Under the pieces are notes generated by a model. That model had not been told where the DNA came from. It saw only the letters and a program-made list of their open reading frames with translations, and did no database searches. From contig NZ_CP045404.1 of NCBI RefSeq assembly GCF_009363715.1, positions 1,332,001 through 1,396,000 of the forward strand: DNA of 64,000 nucleotides. The letters are read 5' to 3'. The position numbers and the translations under genes are program-made. Numbering within the stretch: position 1 is the stretch's first letter; every line of letters begins with the position of its first letter. Shown here piece after piece: positions 8,495-16,385 of the stretch. Origin of the DNA: Roseovarius sp. THAF9 (GTDB lineage Bacteria > Pseudomonadota > Alphaproteobacteria > Rhodobacterales > Rhodobacteraceae).

Positions 8495-8740
8495 TTAAAC
8501 CTTCCGGAACCGAGCGAGGCTGGGTCCGTTCTGCTCAAGATGAGAGCTTTCATCGGCGATGCCTTCTTTAGCGGACGCGATCCAGGCGGCACGGTCGCGC
8601 TCAGCCCTGGACCTTGCGATGCCAGCGTCGATCCAGTCCCGAACAACCTCGGCAATGGAATTGCCTGTGGCTTTCGCCTCCAATTCGAGGGCCGCCTTGC
8701 GATCCTCACCGATGTCACGAATATTCAGTGGTGAAGGCAT
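8495..8740 (-). CDS. RHH antitoxin paired with CcdB-like toxin
   Basis: An 81-residue protein starting MPSPLNIRDIGEDRKAALEL. Residues 4-45 fit a ribbon-helix-helix fold of the FitA/VapB kind, with an amphipathic helix (GNSIAEVVRDWIDAG). The rest is a charged tail that would bind the toxin. I chose Met at 8740, preceded by GCGAGG, over a longer frame whose extra residues look non-coding. The toxin gene follows after 11 bases. The upstream repeats are candidate operators for autorepression. Confidence 0.75.
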   Translation of the reverse strand: MPSPLNIRDIGEDRKAALELEAKATGNSIAEVVRDWIDAGIARSRAERDRAAWIASAKEGIADESSHLEQNGPSLARFRKV

Positions 8741-8762
8741 GATAACCTCGCTTTCGCATTGT

Positions 8763-8806
8763 TGTGCACAGTGATACACATAACGCAACACAACATACAA
8801 CACAAG
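8763..8806. promoter_or_regulatory. Repeat-rich operator/promoter of the RHH-CcdB operon
   Basis: This has a perfect TGTGCACA palindrome (8763-8770) followed by several ACACA / CAACA repeats, just upstream of the antitoxin start. RHH repressors bind short repeated half-sites, so autoregulation here is plausible. Confidence 0.4.
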
Positions 8807-8882
8807 TGCCGTTGGTCATGCACTTAGCGTCGGAAGAACTGACAACGCTGGCGTATGATCAACATTTGTCGCCAAGGGCTGG

Positions 8883-9053
8883 CCGGCTCACCGTGCCTTT
8901 CCCCTCGTCCAGTGCGCCGCCGCCGACGGCGTCTACGCCGGGCGACTGGTGGGCTGGGCGCAGGACAAGCCCATAACGCCCCAGAGCGGCATCTCGGTTG
9001 TCGTCCCAATAGCAGCCGCTCGTCGACCCCGCAGCGAACGACCACTCCCCGCC
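8883..9053 (-). repeat. Dispersed intergenic repeat, copy A
   Basis: About 170 bases that recur on the opposite strand at 36,704-36,862 with roughly nine in ten bases identical by eye. Shared landmarks are TTCGCTGCGGG, CGACGAGCGGCTGCTAT and GATGCCGCTCTGGGGCGTTA. A weaker extension to about 9100 carries a GGGCCGTT core found at other sites in the window. No convincing gene covers 8807-9269, though open frames exist on both strands. Confidence 0.75.
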
Positions 9054-9269
9054 GCGATTTATCGGGTCGCCGCAAACGGCCCAGACTTGCCGTTGGCTTG
9101 ATGGTCGAACGCTGCGATGCAGCTTCACGATATCGGCCATTCATCCCTCGCGCAGCATTTTCGAAGGGTGAAGGTCGGCGGAGCGGACAAAGGGTGCATT
9201 CGCTGCGGATGCGCAGATGGCTGCTTCAGGTTTGGCGCACCGATAGGACATTGCAGCAGGTCGCGCCGG

Positions 9270-9620
9270 TTAGTCCGTATAGCTTTGGCAGGCATCAACT
9301 CCGTTGGCTGTCGAGGCAAGTAGCTGATCTGCATCACGGATGAGATCGGCGACCCGCCTGTCCGCCAGACGATACCGAACGAAGCGGCCTTTGCTGCGGC
9401 GACTGACCAGCCCGCATTCCAGCAGACAGCGCAGATGGTTCGAGACGTTGGGCTGACCCAAACCCGTATGCCCGACGATTTCCTGCACGTTGCGTTCGTC
9501 CGACACCAGCGCATCGAGGATCGTCAGACGGCTGGGATCGCTTAGGCCCCGGAAGAGCTTTGCCCGCAGTTCCAGTGTATCGGGTGCCGAAAGATCGTCT
9601 TGAATGTTTTGCGCTGTCAT
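9270..9620 (-). CDS. ArsR-family metal sensor, CmtR-like
   Basis: A 116-residue winged-helix repressor. The recognition region is GQPNVSNHLRCLLECGLV, with Cys65 and Cys69 spaced as in CmtR (C-x3-C in the recognition helix); Cys111 lies near the C-terminus like the third CmtR ligand. The CadC-type ELCVCDL motif is absent (VQEIVGH instead). CmtR proteins sense Cd(II) and Pb(II) and leave DNA when loaded. The gene is divergent from a CDF efflux gene, its expected target. The start at 9620 is the ATG just after the HTH-proximal leader; upstream codons overlap the divergent gene. Confidence 0.85.
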   Translation of the reverse strand: MTAQNIQDDLSAPDTLELRAKLFRGLSDPSRLTILDALVSDERNVQEIVGHTGLGQPNVSNHLRCLLECGLVSRRSKGRFVRYRLADRRVADLIRDADQLLASTANGVDACQSYTD

Positions 9621-9637
9621 ATCATTATCCACTGATA
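9620..9637. promoter_or_regulatory. Candidate ArsR operator
   Basis: TATCA and TGATA form a perfect 5-base inverted repeat with an 8-base spacer in the 63-base divergent promoter between the sensor and the efflux gene. Confidence 0.4.
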
Positions 9638-9683
9638 CGTTAGCAGCGTACCTTTTCGCCCGCCACCACAAAAAGGATCGCAC

Positions 9684-10535
9684 ATGAGCCAGCCCGATAA
9701 CAGCAAGTTGGCGACAGCCTCCTCCCCGATCCGAATGCGGGTGCAAGGCATGGACTGCGCGAAAGATGCCGCCGAGATCGAGCGCGCGGCCCGGTCTGCG
9801 GGCGTGGCCGAAGGCGACGTGAAAGTGTCCGCCGCCACCCACATCATGACATTGCGGATCGCGGACGGCGATCTGCCGAAAGTGCGGCCCGCGCTCGACG
9901 CGACCGGCTACGGTTTCGAGAAGATCGAGGACGGCGATACATCGTCCGATCCGGCCTACAAGGACCCGAGCTATCGCCGCGCGCTCTGGATCGTGGTCGC
10001 GCTCAATCTCGGATACGGCGTGGTCGAAATGTTCGGCGGGTTCTTGTCCGGTTCGCAGGCGCTGAAGGCAGACGCGCTCGATTTTCTGGGCGATGGTGCG
10101 ATCACGTTTCTGGGCCTGCTCGCCATCGGCTGGAGCCTGACATGGCGGGCGCGGTCGGCGATGATCCAAGGCGTGTTTCTGGGCCTTCTGGGCCTTGGCG
10201 TTGTCGGCAGCACGCTCTGGCGTGTCCTCAACCAGACCACGCCAGAAGCCGGGTTGATGGGAGCCTTCGCGGTAGGTGCGCTGATCGTAAACATCCTCGC
10301 GGTGCTGCCGCTGCTAAAGCACCGCAAGGGTGATGCCAATATGCGAGCCGTCTGGCTGTTCTCTCGCAACGACGCCATCGGCAACCTCGCCGTGGTCATC
10401 GCCGCCGGGCTGGTCGCGTGGCTTGGCAGTGCATGGCCCGACCTGATCGTCGCGTTCGCGATCGCGGGGCTTTTCCTGCATTCGTCGTGGATGATCATCC
10501 GCGATGCCCGGAGTGACTTGGTGGAAGCTGACTAA
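9684..10535 (+). CDS. CDF cation efflux protein with N-terminal HMA-like domain
   Basis: A 283-residue inner-membrane transporter expected to export divalent metal (Cd, Zn or Pb given the neighbouring sensor) by proton exchange. Residues 15-80 form an HMA-like metal-binding domain, but the usual CxxC is reduced to one Cys (MDCAKDA). Six membrane segments follow. The intramembrane metal site shows in DALDFLGDG (second helix) and RNDAIGNL (fifth helix), where Asp and Asn/Asp replace the common His-Asp pairs. The cytoplasmic C-terminal domain of larger CDF proteins is missing. Confidence 0.85.
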   Translation: MSQPDNSKLATASSPIRMRVQGMDCAKDAAEIERAARSAGVAEGDVKVSAATHIMTLRIADGDLPKVRPALDATGYGFEKIEDGDTSSDPAYKDPSYRRALWIVVALNLGYGVVEMFGGFLSGSQALKADALDFLGDGAITFLGLLAIGWSLTWRARSAMIQGVFLGLLGLGVVGSTLWRVLNQTTPEAGLMGAFAVGALIVNILAVLPLLKHRKGDANMRAVWLFSRNDAIGNLAVVIAAGLVAWLGSAWPDLIVAFAIAGLFLHSSWMIIRDARSDLVEAD

Positions 10536-11112
10536 CTCCATCATGGTGCGACGCGCCGGACGAAAGCCGACATTCGCGCGCCCCGCAGCATCGGTGAGTC
10601 TGGGCTCGAACCCGACTTGCGGCGGCGCAGCGAGCCGAGCACCTGGCGCGCCGCAACCACCGTCGCTCACGGCCCAAACCCGACCTTCACGGACTTTGCG
10701 GCGAAGGACCGGAAGTAGCCCTGTGTCCTTCGGATCGACCATTCGGTGTCTAATCGCCGCATCTGTGAAACACGAATAACGATGCAAGGCTTTGCTCCGC
10801 ACATACACCTGAGATCTGGAAAAGCTCGGGCTTAGGTGCGATAGGAAGAACATGGCTACCTTGTCGCCCGAGGGTCTTTGAGATGGCAACGCACCGCTGC
10901 GCTTAGACGGAGCGATGCCAACACCAACGAAACATTTTTGGTCTATCGGAATGCGTTCCAAAATGAAAAAGCTTGGTATCCGGCAACGGCGCGAAACGCG
11001 TAGCGTCACAGACTTATCAAGTGACACCGAAGACGTGCTGAAACACGGAGCCGTCAAAATGCCTGCAGTCGAGCAAGATTGACCCGATCAAAAAAACTGG
11101 TAACGATTTCGA
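10536..11112. other. Intergenic region with degenerate repeat
   Basis: There is no convincing gene in 577 bases. Roughly 10,560-10,720 carries a worn copy of the dispersed repeat on the minus strand: AAGGTCGGGTTTGGGCCGT, then CTCGCTGCG and GAATGTCGGCTTTCGTCC. The remainder up to the AraC start holds its promoter region, where I see no clear operator. Confidence 0.4.
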
Positions 11113-11967
11113 ATGTCGTCTGCTCTGAGGATTGCTATTGGGCCTTTCGGGCGGGTCGCTCTGCTTGATATGGACCGGCCTCTGGTTAAGCACGCCCATG
11201 CGCAATGCCACGTCCTTCTGAAGGTCGAAGGTGTCGATACCGAGTTCGATGTGGGTGGGCGCCGCGTGATGTTGACCGACGAAAGCGCGGTTCTAATCAA
11301 TGCGTGGGAGCATCACAGCTACGTCCACCGCACGGATCAACCGCCAACCATCATCCTCGCAATGTATATAGAACCGAGTTGGCTTGGCGCGTTTCGCGGC
11401 AATTGGGAGGCGAGCGCCGGACCGGACTTTTTTCCGCAGCCAGGCGGTGCCATCTCGCCGCAAATCCGGAGGCAGGTCGGTGAGACAGCAGAGGCGATGG
11501 TGCGGGCGCCCGGTGACGCCGCAACGCATGAGCGGCTGATCGGGCGGCTGATGATCTCCATTATCGAGCGGCTGGCCCCCTGGCGCGATGTGCAACCTTC
11601 GCTTCGGGCACAGGCCAAAGCGACGCGCATGCCCGACCGACGGATCGCACGGGCCTTGGTCCTTCTCCGCGAGGATCCGGCCAGCGTCGTCTCGATGGAT
11701 TGGCTCGCCCGCGAATGCGGCCTGTCGCGTGCGCATTTCTTCCGGCTGTTCGAGGCGAATACAGGAATCTCGCCCCGGGTCTACCTGAACACCCAGCGGG
11801 TGGAGCGTGCGGTGCAGGCCGTGGCCAAGGAAACGCGCAGTTTCTCGGCCATCTCCAACGATCTTGGCTTCTCTGTCCCGGCGCATTTTTCGCGATTCTT
11901 CCACGACCATGCCGGCTCCTCGCCCAGCGTCTTCCGCAATGTCTCGACCCTGCGCGATACCATCTGA
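11113..11967 (+). CDS. AraC-family transcriptional regulator
   Basis: A 284-residue protein with an N-terminal cupin-like sensor domain (about residues 15-110, LVKHAHAQCHVLLKVEG) and two C-terminal helix-turn-helix motifs (about 185-275: LARECGLSRAHFFRLF, then ISNDLGFSVPAHFSRFF). It lies directly before, and on the same strand as, the molybdo-hydroxylase/CoA-ligase operon, with 115 bases between. It is the likely substrate-responsive activator of that operon; the inducer is unknown. Confidence 0.9.
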   Translation: MSSALRIAIGPFGRVALLDMDRPLVKHAHAQCHVLLKVEGVDTEFDVGGRRVMLTDESAVLINAWEHHSYVHRTDQPPTIILAMYIEPSWLGAFRGNWEASAGPDFFPQPGGAISPQIRRQVGETAEAMVRAPGDAATHERLIGRLMISIIERLAPWRDVQPSLRAQAKATRMPDRRIARALVLLREDPASVVSMDWLARECGLSRAHFFRLFEANTGISPRVYLNTQRVERAVQAVAKETRSFSAISNDLGFSVPAHFSRFFHDHAGSSPSVFRNVSTLRDTI

Positions 11968-12082
11968 TCCCGCTTTTTGAGACTCCTTGGTAAGGTCTGA
12001 GACCTGGCGGGATCGCAAGGCCAGCAGACCTGCGTCTAACGTCCTCTCCCAAGGGCTTGCTTATGCCAAGCCGGGAGGAGAC

Positions 12083-15067
12083 ATGAACGATACAGTTTCA
12101 GAGAAGCTGCTTGGCCGGTCCGCGCTGCGCGTCGAGGACCCGGCGCTGCTGTCCGGTCGCGGCTGCTATATCGACGACCTGCCGGTTGCCACGGGCACCT
12201 TGGCGCTGACCTTTGTCCGCTCGCCCCACGGCCATGCGGCGATCCGGTCAGTCGAAACTGTCAAGGCCGCGCAGGCGGCGGGCGTCGTTGCCGTGATCAC
12301 CGGAGAAGATGTTGCGGCGCGCACCCGGTCGATGACCGTCGGCGTGAAAGCCGATGTCGAATGCTGGCCCATGGCGGTGGACCGCGTGCGGTATGTCGGC
12401 GAGCCGGTGGCGATGATCGTCGCGACCGACCGCTACCTTGCCGAGGATGCCGCGGATCTTGTCGAGGTCGACTACGATCCGCTTGATGCCGTCTTGGAGC
12501 CCGAGGCAGCGCTGGCCGCGGACGCACCGGTGCTGCATCCCAGCCTCGGCGGCAATCTCATCAACGAGCGCAGCTTCCGCTACGGCGATCCCGAGGCGGC
12601 CTTCGACGCCGCTCCGCACCGGATCGGCATCGACGTCACCTATCCGCGCAGTGCCTGCACGCCCATCGAGACTTACGGCGTCATCGCCAGCTACGAGGCC
12701 GGCGAGGATGCCTATGACGTCACCGCGAATTTCCAGGGACCCTTCTCGATCCATGCGGTGGTTGCCCGATCGCTGAACGTGCCGGGCAACCGGCTGCGGC
12801 TGCGTACGCCGCCCGATTCAGGCGGCTCCTTCGGGATCAAGCAGGGTGTTTTTCCTTACATGATCCTTGCGGCTATCGCTGCGCGAATTGCGGGCGCACC
12901 GGTCAAGTGGATCGAGGACCGCCTGGAGCATCTGTCGGCAAGCGTCTCGGCCACCAATCGTCAGACACGGATAGAGGCGGCGGTGGCGGCGGATGGACGG
13001 ATCACCGCGCTCGACTGGGACCAGGTCGAGGATTGCGGCGCTCATCTGCGCGCGCCAGAGCCTGCCACGCTCTACCGGATGCACGGCAACATGACCGGTG
13101 CCTACGACATCCCGAACCTGGCGATCCGCAACCGCATCGTGCTGACCAACAAGACGCCGACGGGGCTCAATCGCGGCTTCGGCGGACCGCAGATCTATTT
13201 CGCGCTGGAGCGGTTGATGGAGACCATTGCGCGGCAGCTCGGGCTGGACCCGCTTGCGGTCATCCGCCGCAATCTCATCCCCGCCAAAGCCTTTCCCTAC
13301 CGCACGGCCAGCGGTGCCCTTTACGATTCGGGCGACTACGCCACGGCGCTGGACCGCGCCGTCGCGGAAGGCGGGCTGGACGAGCTTTACGCCCGCCGCG
13401 ACAAGGCCCGCGCCGAAGGCCGGCGCTATGGCATAGGCTTTGCCTGCGTGGTGGAGCCCTCGGTGTCGAACATGGGCTACATCACCACCGTCCTGACACC
13501 CGAAGAGCGCGCCAAGGCCGGGCCGAAGAACGGTGCGCAGGCCACGGCGACCATCTCCATCGACCCGCTCGGCTCGGTGACGGTCAAGGTCGCCTCGGTC
13601 CCCCAGGGCCAGGGCCACCGGACAGTTTTGGCTCAGGTCGTGGCTGACAAGTTCGGCCTGCCGATAGACGCGGTGCGCGTTCTGGCCGATGTGGACACGA
13701 TGCGCGATAGCTGGTCTATCGCGTCGGGAAATTACGCGTCGCGCTTTGCCCCCGCCGTCGCTGGTGCGACCGAAATCGCGGCGGATCGATTGCGCAACAA
13801 GCTGGCAAAGGTCGCGGCCTCGCAGCTGAATATCCCGCCGGGCGACGTGACCTTCGAGGCGGGCCGCATCGGTGCCGCAGGCAATCCCGACAACAGCGTG
13901 TCCTTCGCACGGGTTGCCGCCACGGCGCATTGGGCGCCGGGCACGCTGCCCGATGGCTTGGACCAGACCATGCGCGAGACCGTCTACTGGACCCCGCCGC
14001 AGTTGGAGGCACCGACGCCGCAGGATGGGGTGAATTCCTCGCTCTGTCACGGGTTCATCTTCGATTTCTGTGGAATAGAAATCGACCCCGAAACAGCCGA
14101 GCCAAGGATCGACCGCTACGTGACCATGCACGATTGCGGACGGATCCTGCACCCGGCCATGGTCGATGGCCAGGTGCGGGGCGGCTTTGCCCAGGCGGTC
14201 GGCGCCGCGTTCCTCGAGGAATATTCATACGGTGCCGACGGTTCGTTCCAGTCGGGCACGCTCGCCGATTACCTGTTGCCCACGGTGATGGAGGTGCCCG
14301 AGCCGATCATCCTGCATCACGAAACACCGTCGCCGTTCACGCCGCTTGGGGCCAAGGGTGTGGGCGAGGGCAACTGCATGTCGACGCCAGTCTGCATCGC
14401 CAATGCGGTGGCCGACGCACTGGCCTCCGAGGAAGGCGCGCCCGACATCGTGTTGCCTGCGACGGCATCCAAGCTTGCGCCTCTGATCTTCGGCGCGGAG
14501 CCCGCGCCGAAAGAGCCTGTGCCCGAGACGAAAGCCGAGGCCACGGCAGGCGGCCGCAAGCTCACCGGCGAAGGCCGCGCCGTGGTGCAGGCCAGCCGCG
14601 AGGATGTCTGGCAGATGTTGCTCGACCCAGCGACGCTCGACGCGATCATCCCCGGCTCGCATGGCGTCCAGAAGGTCGGCAAGACGCGCTTCGAGGCGGA
14701 TGTGACGCTTGGCGTCGGACCCGTGCGCGGGCGCTACAAGGCTCGTATCGACCTGTCAGACCTCGACCCGCCCAATGCGGTCACCCTTTCAGGGCAAGTC
14801 GTGGGCGCACTGGGTACGGGCGGCGGGCAAGGCCGCATCACGCTGACCGACACCGAAGGCGGCACCGAGATCGCCTATCGCTACGAGGCCGAGATCGGCG
14901 GCAAGGTCGCCTCGGTCGGCGGACGGCTTCTGGACGGCGCGGCGAAGGTCGTGATCGGCGAGTTTTTCCGCGCCCTGGCCCGCCATTGCGGCGGCGGCGC
15001 GCAGAGCGGCCCCATGGCCCGCCTGAGAAGTCTTCTCAATCGAGTCACCAAAGGAGGCAGGTCATGA
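12083..15067 (+). CDS. Molybdopterin dehydrogenase large subunit fused to CoxG domain
   Basis: A 994-residue protein of the xanthine dehydrogenase/CoxL family, the molybdenum-cofactor subunit of a hydroxylase that adds oxygen from water. The a/b hammerhead domain is at about residues 20-130 and the cofactor-binding domains at about 145-780 (GGSFGIKQG, LNRGFGGPQ, GVGEGNC). The AYxCSFR loop of form I CO dehydrogenase is absent. Residues about 830-985 (GRAVVQASREDVWQMLLDP ... GVGPVRGRYKARI) are a CoxG/SRPBCC domain, normally a separate protein helping cofactor maturation or membrane recruitment. I chose ATG 12083 because GGGAGGAG precedes it by a few bases. Its stop overlaps the next start by four bases. 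Confidence 0.9.
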   Translation: MNDTVSEKLLGRSALRVEDPALLSGRGCYIDDLPVATGTLALTFVRSPHGHAAIRSVETVKAAQAAGVVAVITGEDVAARTRSMTVGVKADVECWPMAVDRVRYVGEPVAMIVATDRYLAEDAADLVEVDYDPLDAVLEPEAALAADAPVLHPSLGGNLINERSFRYGDPEAAFDAAPHRIGIDVTYPRSACTPIETYGVIASYEAGEDAYDVTANFQGPFSIHAVVARSLNVPGNRLRLRTPPDSGGSFGIKQGVFPYMILAAIAARIAGAPVKWIEDRLEHLSASVSATNRQTRIEAAVAADGRITALDWDQVEDCGAHLRAPEPATLYRMHGNMTGAYDIPNLAIRNRIVLTNKTPTGLNRGFGGPQIYFALERLMETIARQLGLDPLAVIRRNLIPAKAFPYRTASGALYDSGDYATALDRAVAEGGLDELYARRDKARAEGRRYGIGFACVVEPSVSNMGYITTVLTPEERAKAGPKNGAQATATISIDPLGSVTVKVASVPQGQGHRTVLAQVVADKFGLPIDAVRVLADVDTMRDSWSIASGNYASRFAPAVAGATEIAADRLRNKLAKVAASQLNIPPGDVTFEAGRIGAAGNPDNSVSFARVAATAHWAPGTLPDGLDQTMRETVYWTPPQLEAPTPQDGVNSSLCHGFIFDFCGIEIDPETAEPRIDRYVTMHDCGRILHPAMVDGQVRGGFAQAVGAAFLEEYSYGADGSFQSGTLADYLLPTVMEVPEPIILHHETPSPFTPLGAKGVGEGNCMSTPVCIANAVADALASEEGAPDIVLPATASKLAPLIFGAEPAPKEPVPETKAEATAGGRKLTGEGRAVVQASREDVWQMLLDPATLDAIIPGSHGVQKVGKTRFEADVTLGVGPVRGRYKARIDLSDLDPPNAVTLSGQVVGALGTGGGQGRITLTDTEGGTEIAYRYEAEIGGKVASVGGRLLDGAAKVVIGEFFRALARHCGGGAQSGPMARLRSLLNRVTKGGRS

Positions 15068-15891
15068 AACCCGCCCCGTTCGATCTTGTCGCGGCGACGG
15101 AGATGAGTGAGGCTCTGGAAGCGCTGCATCAGGGCGGCACAGAGGCCCGCGTCATCGCCGGCGGCCAGTCGTTGGTGCCCATGCTGAACATGCGCCTCGC
15201 GCGTCCCGCAACGCTTGTCGACATCACCCGCATCCCCGAGCTGTCGCGGATCGAGACCAAGAGCGACCGTGTCACCCTTGGGGCCGCCGTGCGCCAGAGC
15301 ACGCTGGAACGCTGGCCCGATCTTGCAGACCGCCTGCCGCTGGTGCATGCCGCGCTTCCCTGGGTGGGGCACATGCAGCTGCGCAATCGCGGCACGGTCT
15401 GCGGCTCCGTCGCCCATGCCGATCCCAGCGCCGAGTTGCCGCTGTGCCTGATCGCGCTCGGCGGCAGCGTGACCCTGCGCCGCCGCCGCAAGACGCGGAC
15501 GGTCGCGGCGCAGAATTTCTTTCAGGGCATGATGTCCACAGACCTCGCCCCCGGAGAGATGATCGCCTCGGTCACCTTCCCGACCAGGCAGACGGGCACC
15601 GGCTACTCCTTCCGCGAGGTCGCCCGCCGCCATGGTGATTTTGCCATCGTCGCCTGCGCTGCGGTGGCCCGACCTGACGACACCGCCGCGCTGACCGTGG
15701 GCGGCGTCGCCGACACGCCACGCACACTCGAGCTGCCGGCAGACACAGCCGATCTCGACGACCGGCTGAACGAGTTCGCGTGGCACCTTCAGGCCCGCGA
15801 CGACCTGCATGCCACCGCGCGCTATCGCCGCGACCTGGTCCGCAAGCTCGGCCGCGCAACCTTGAAGGAGGCTTCGTCATGCCGCGACTGA
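15064..15891 (+). CDS. FAD-binding subunit of molybdopterin dehydrogenase (CoxM-like)
   Basis: A 275-residue subunit that passes electrons from the iron-sulfur clusters to an acceptor through FAD. The FAD-binding motifs are AGGQSLVPMLNMR (about residue 33) and RNRGTVCGSVAHADPSAE (about 105). The C-terminal domain is the usual CO-dehydrogenase flavoprotein fold. There is no extra 4Fe-4S loop as in 4-hydroxybenzoyl-CoA reductase, which argues against that enzyme. It overlaps the large subunit by ATGA and the small subunit by 13 bases, so the three are translationally coupled. Confidence 0.9.
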   Translation: MKPAPFDLVAATEMSEALEALHQGGTEARVIAGGQSLVPMLNMRLARPATLVDITRIPELSRIETKSDRVTLGAAVRQSTLERWPDLADRLPLVHAALPWVGHMQLRNRGTVCGSVAHADPSAELPLCLIALGGSVTLRRRRKTRTVAAQNFFQGMMSTDLAPGEMIASVTFPTRQTGTGYSFREVARRHGDFAIVACAAVARPDDTAALTVGGVADTPRTLELPADTADLDDRLNEFAWHLQARDDLHATARYRRDLVRKLGRATLKEASSCRD

Positions 15892-16385
15892 CCCAAGACG
15901 AGACGCACGCGCTGCGCTTCACCCTGAACGGGCGGCCCGTATCGCTCCGCGTCTCCCCGCGCAAACTTCTGAGCGACGTGCTGCGCCACGAGATCGGCGC
16001 GACGGGCACCCATGTTGGTTGCGAACACGGCGTCTGCGGTGCCTGCACGGTGCAGGTGGACGGCGAGCCTGCCCGCGCGTGCCTGATGCTCGCCCAACAG
16101 GCCGAGGGCTGCGAGATCCGCACGGTCGAGGGTCTGGGCAAGAGCGATGCGCTGACCTCGCTGCAAGAGGCCTTCCGCGAACATTTCGCGCTGCAATGCG
16201 GCTTCTGCACGGCCGGCATTCTGATGACCCTCGACGCGCTGTTTTCGCGTCAACCGGACGCGGAGGAAGACGCGATCCGCGAGGCGCTCTCGGGCCACCT
16301 GTGCCGCTGCACCGGCTATGCGCCCATCGTTCAGGCGGCGCTGGCCGCCCGTAACCGCATCAAGGGAGGACCAATCGATGCTTGA
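15879..16385 (+). CDS. 2Fe-2S subunit of molybdopterin dehydrogenase (CoxS-like)
   Basis: A 168-residue subunit with two 2Fe-2S clusters. A plant-ferredoxin-type cluster uses GCEHGVCGACTV plus a later Cys (about residues 45-70). The C-terminal cluster uses CGFCTAG and CRCTGY (about 105-145). AAGGAGG precedes the ATG at 15879. The order here is L-M-S rather than the M-S-L order of classic cox operons. The stop overlaps the CoA-ligase start by eight bases. Confidence 0.92.
   Translation: MPRLTQDETHALRFTLNGRPVSLRVSPRKLLSDVLRHEIGATGTHVGCEHGVCGACTVQVDGEPARACLMLAQQAEGCEIRTVEGLGKSDALTSLQEAFREHFALQCGFCTAGILMTLDALFSRQPDAEEDAIREALSGHLCRCTGYAPIVQAALAARNRIKGGPIDA

Noticed and set aside
8827..9140. Gene on either strand over repeat copy A
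   Set aside because: Open frames exist, but the sequence recurs as an intergenic repeat with indels between copies, and no family is recognised.
12818..14152. Long open frame antisense to the molybdenum subunit
   Set aside because: No domain or motif is visible and it mirrors the codon bias of the real gene.
12083..16385. Form I carbon monoxide dehydrogenase
   Set aside because: The AYxCSFR active-site loop is absent and the operon context points to CoA-linked acid metabolism.
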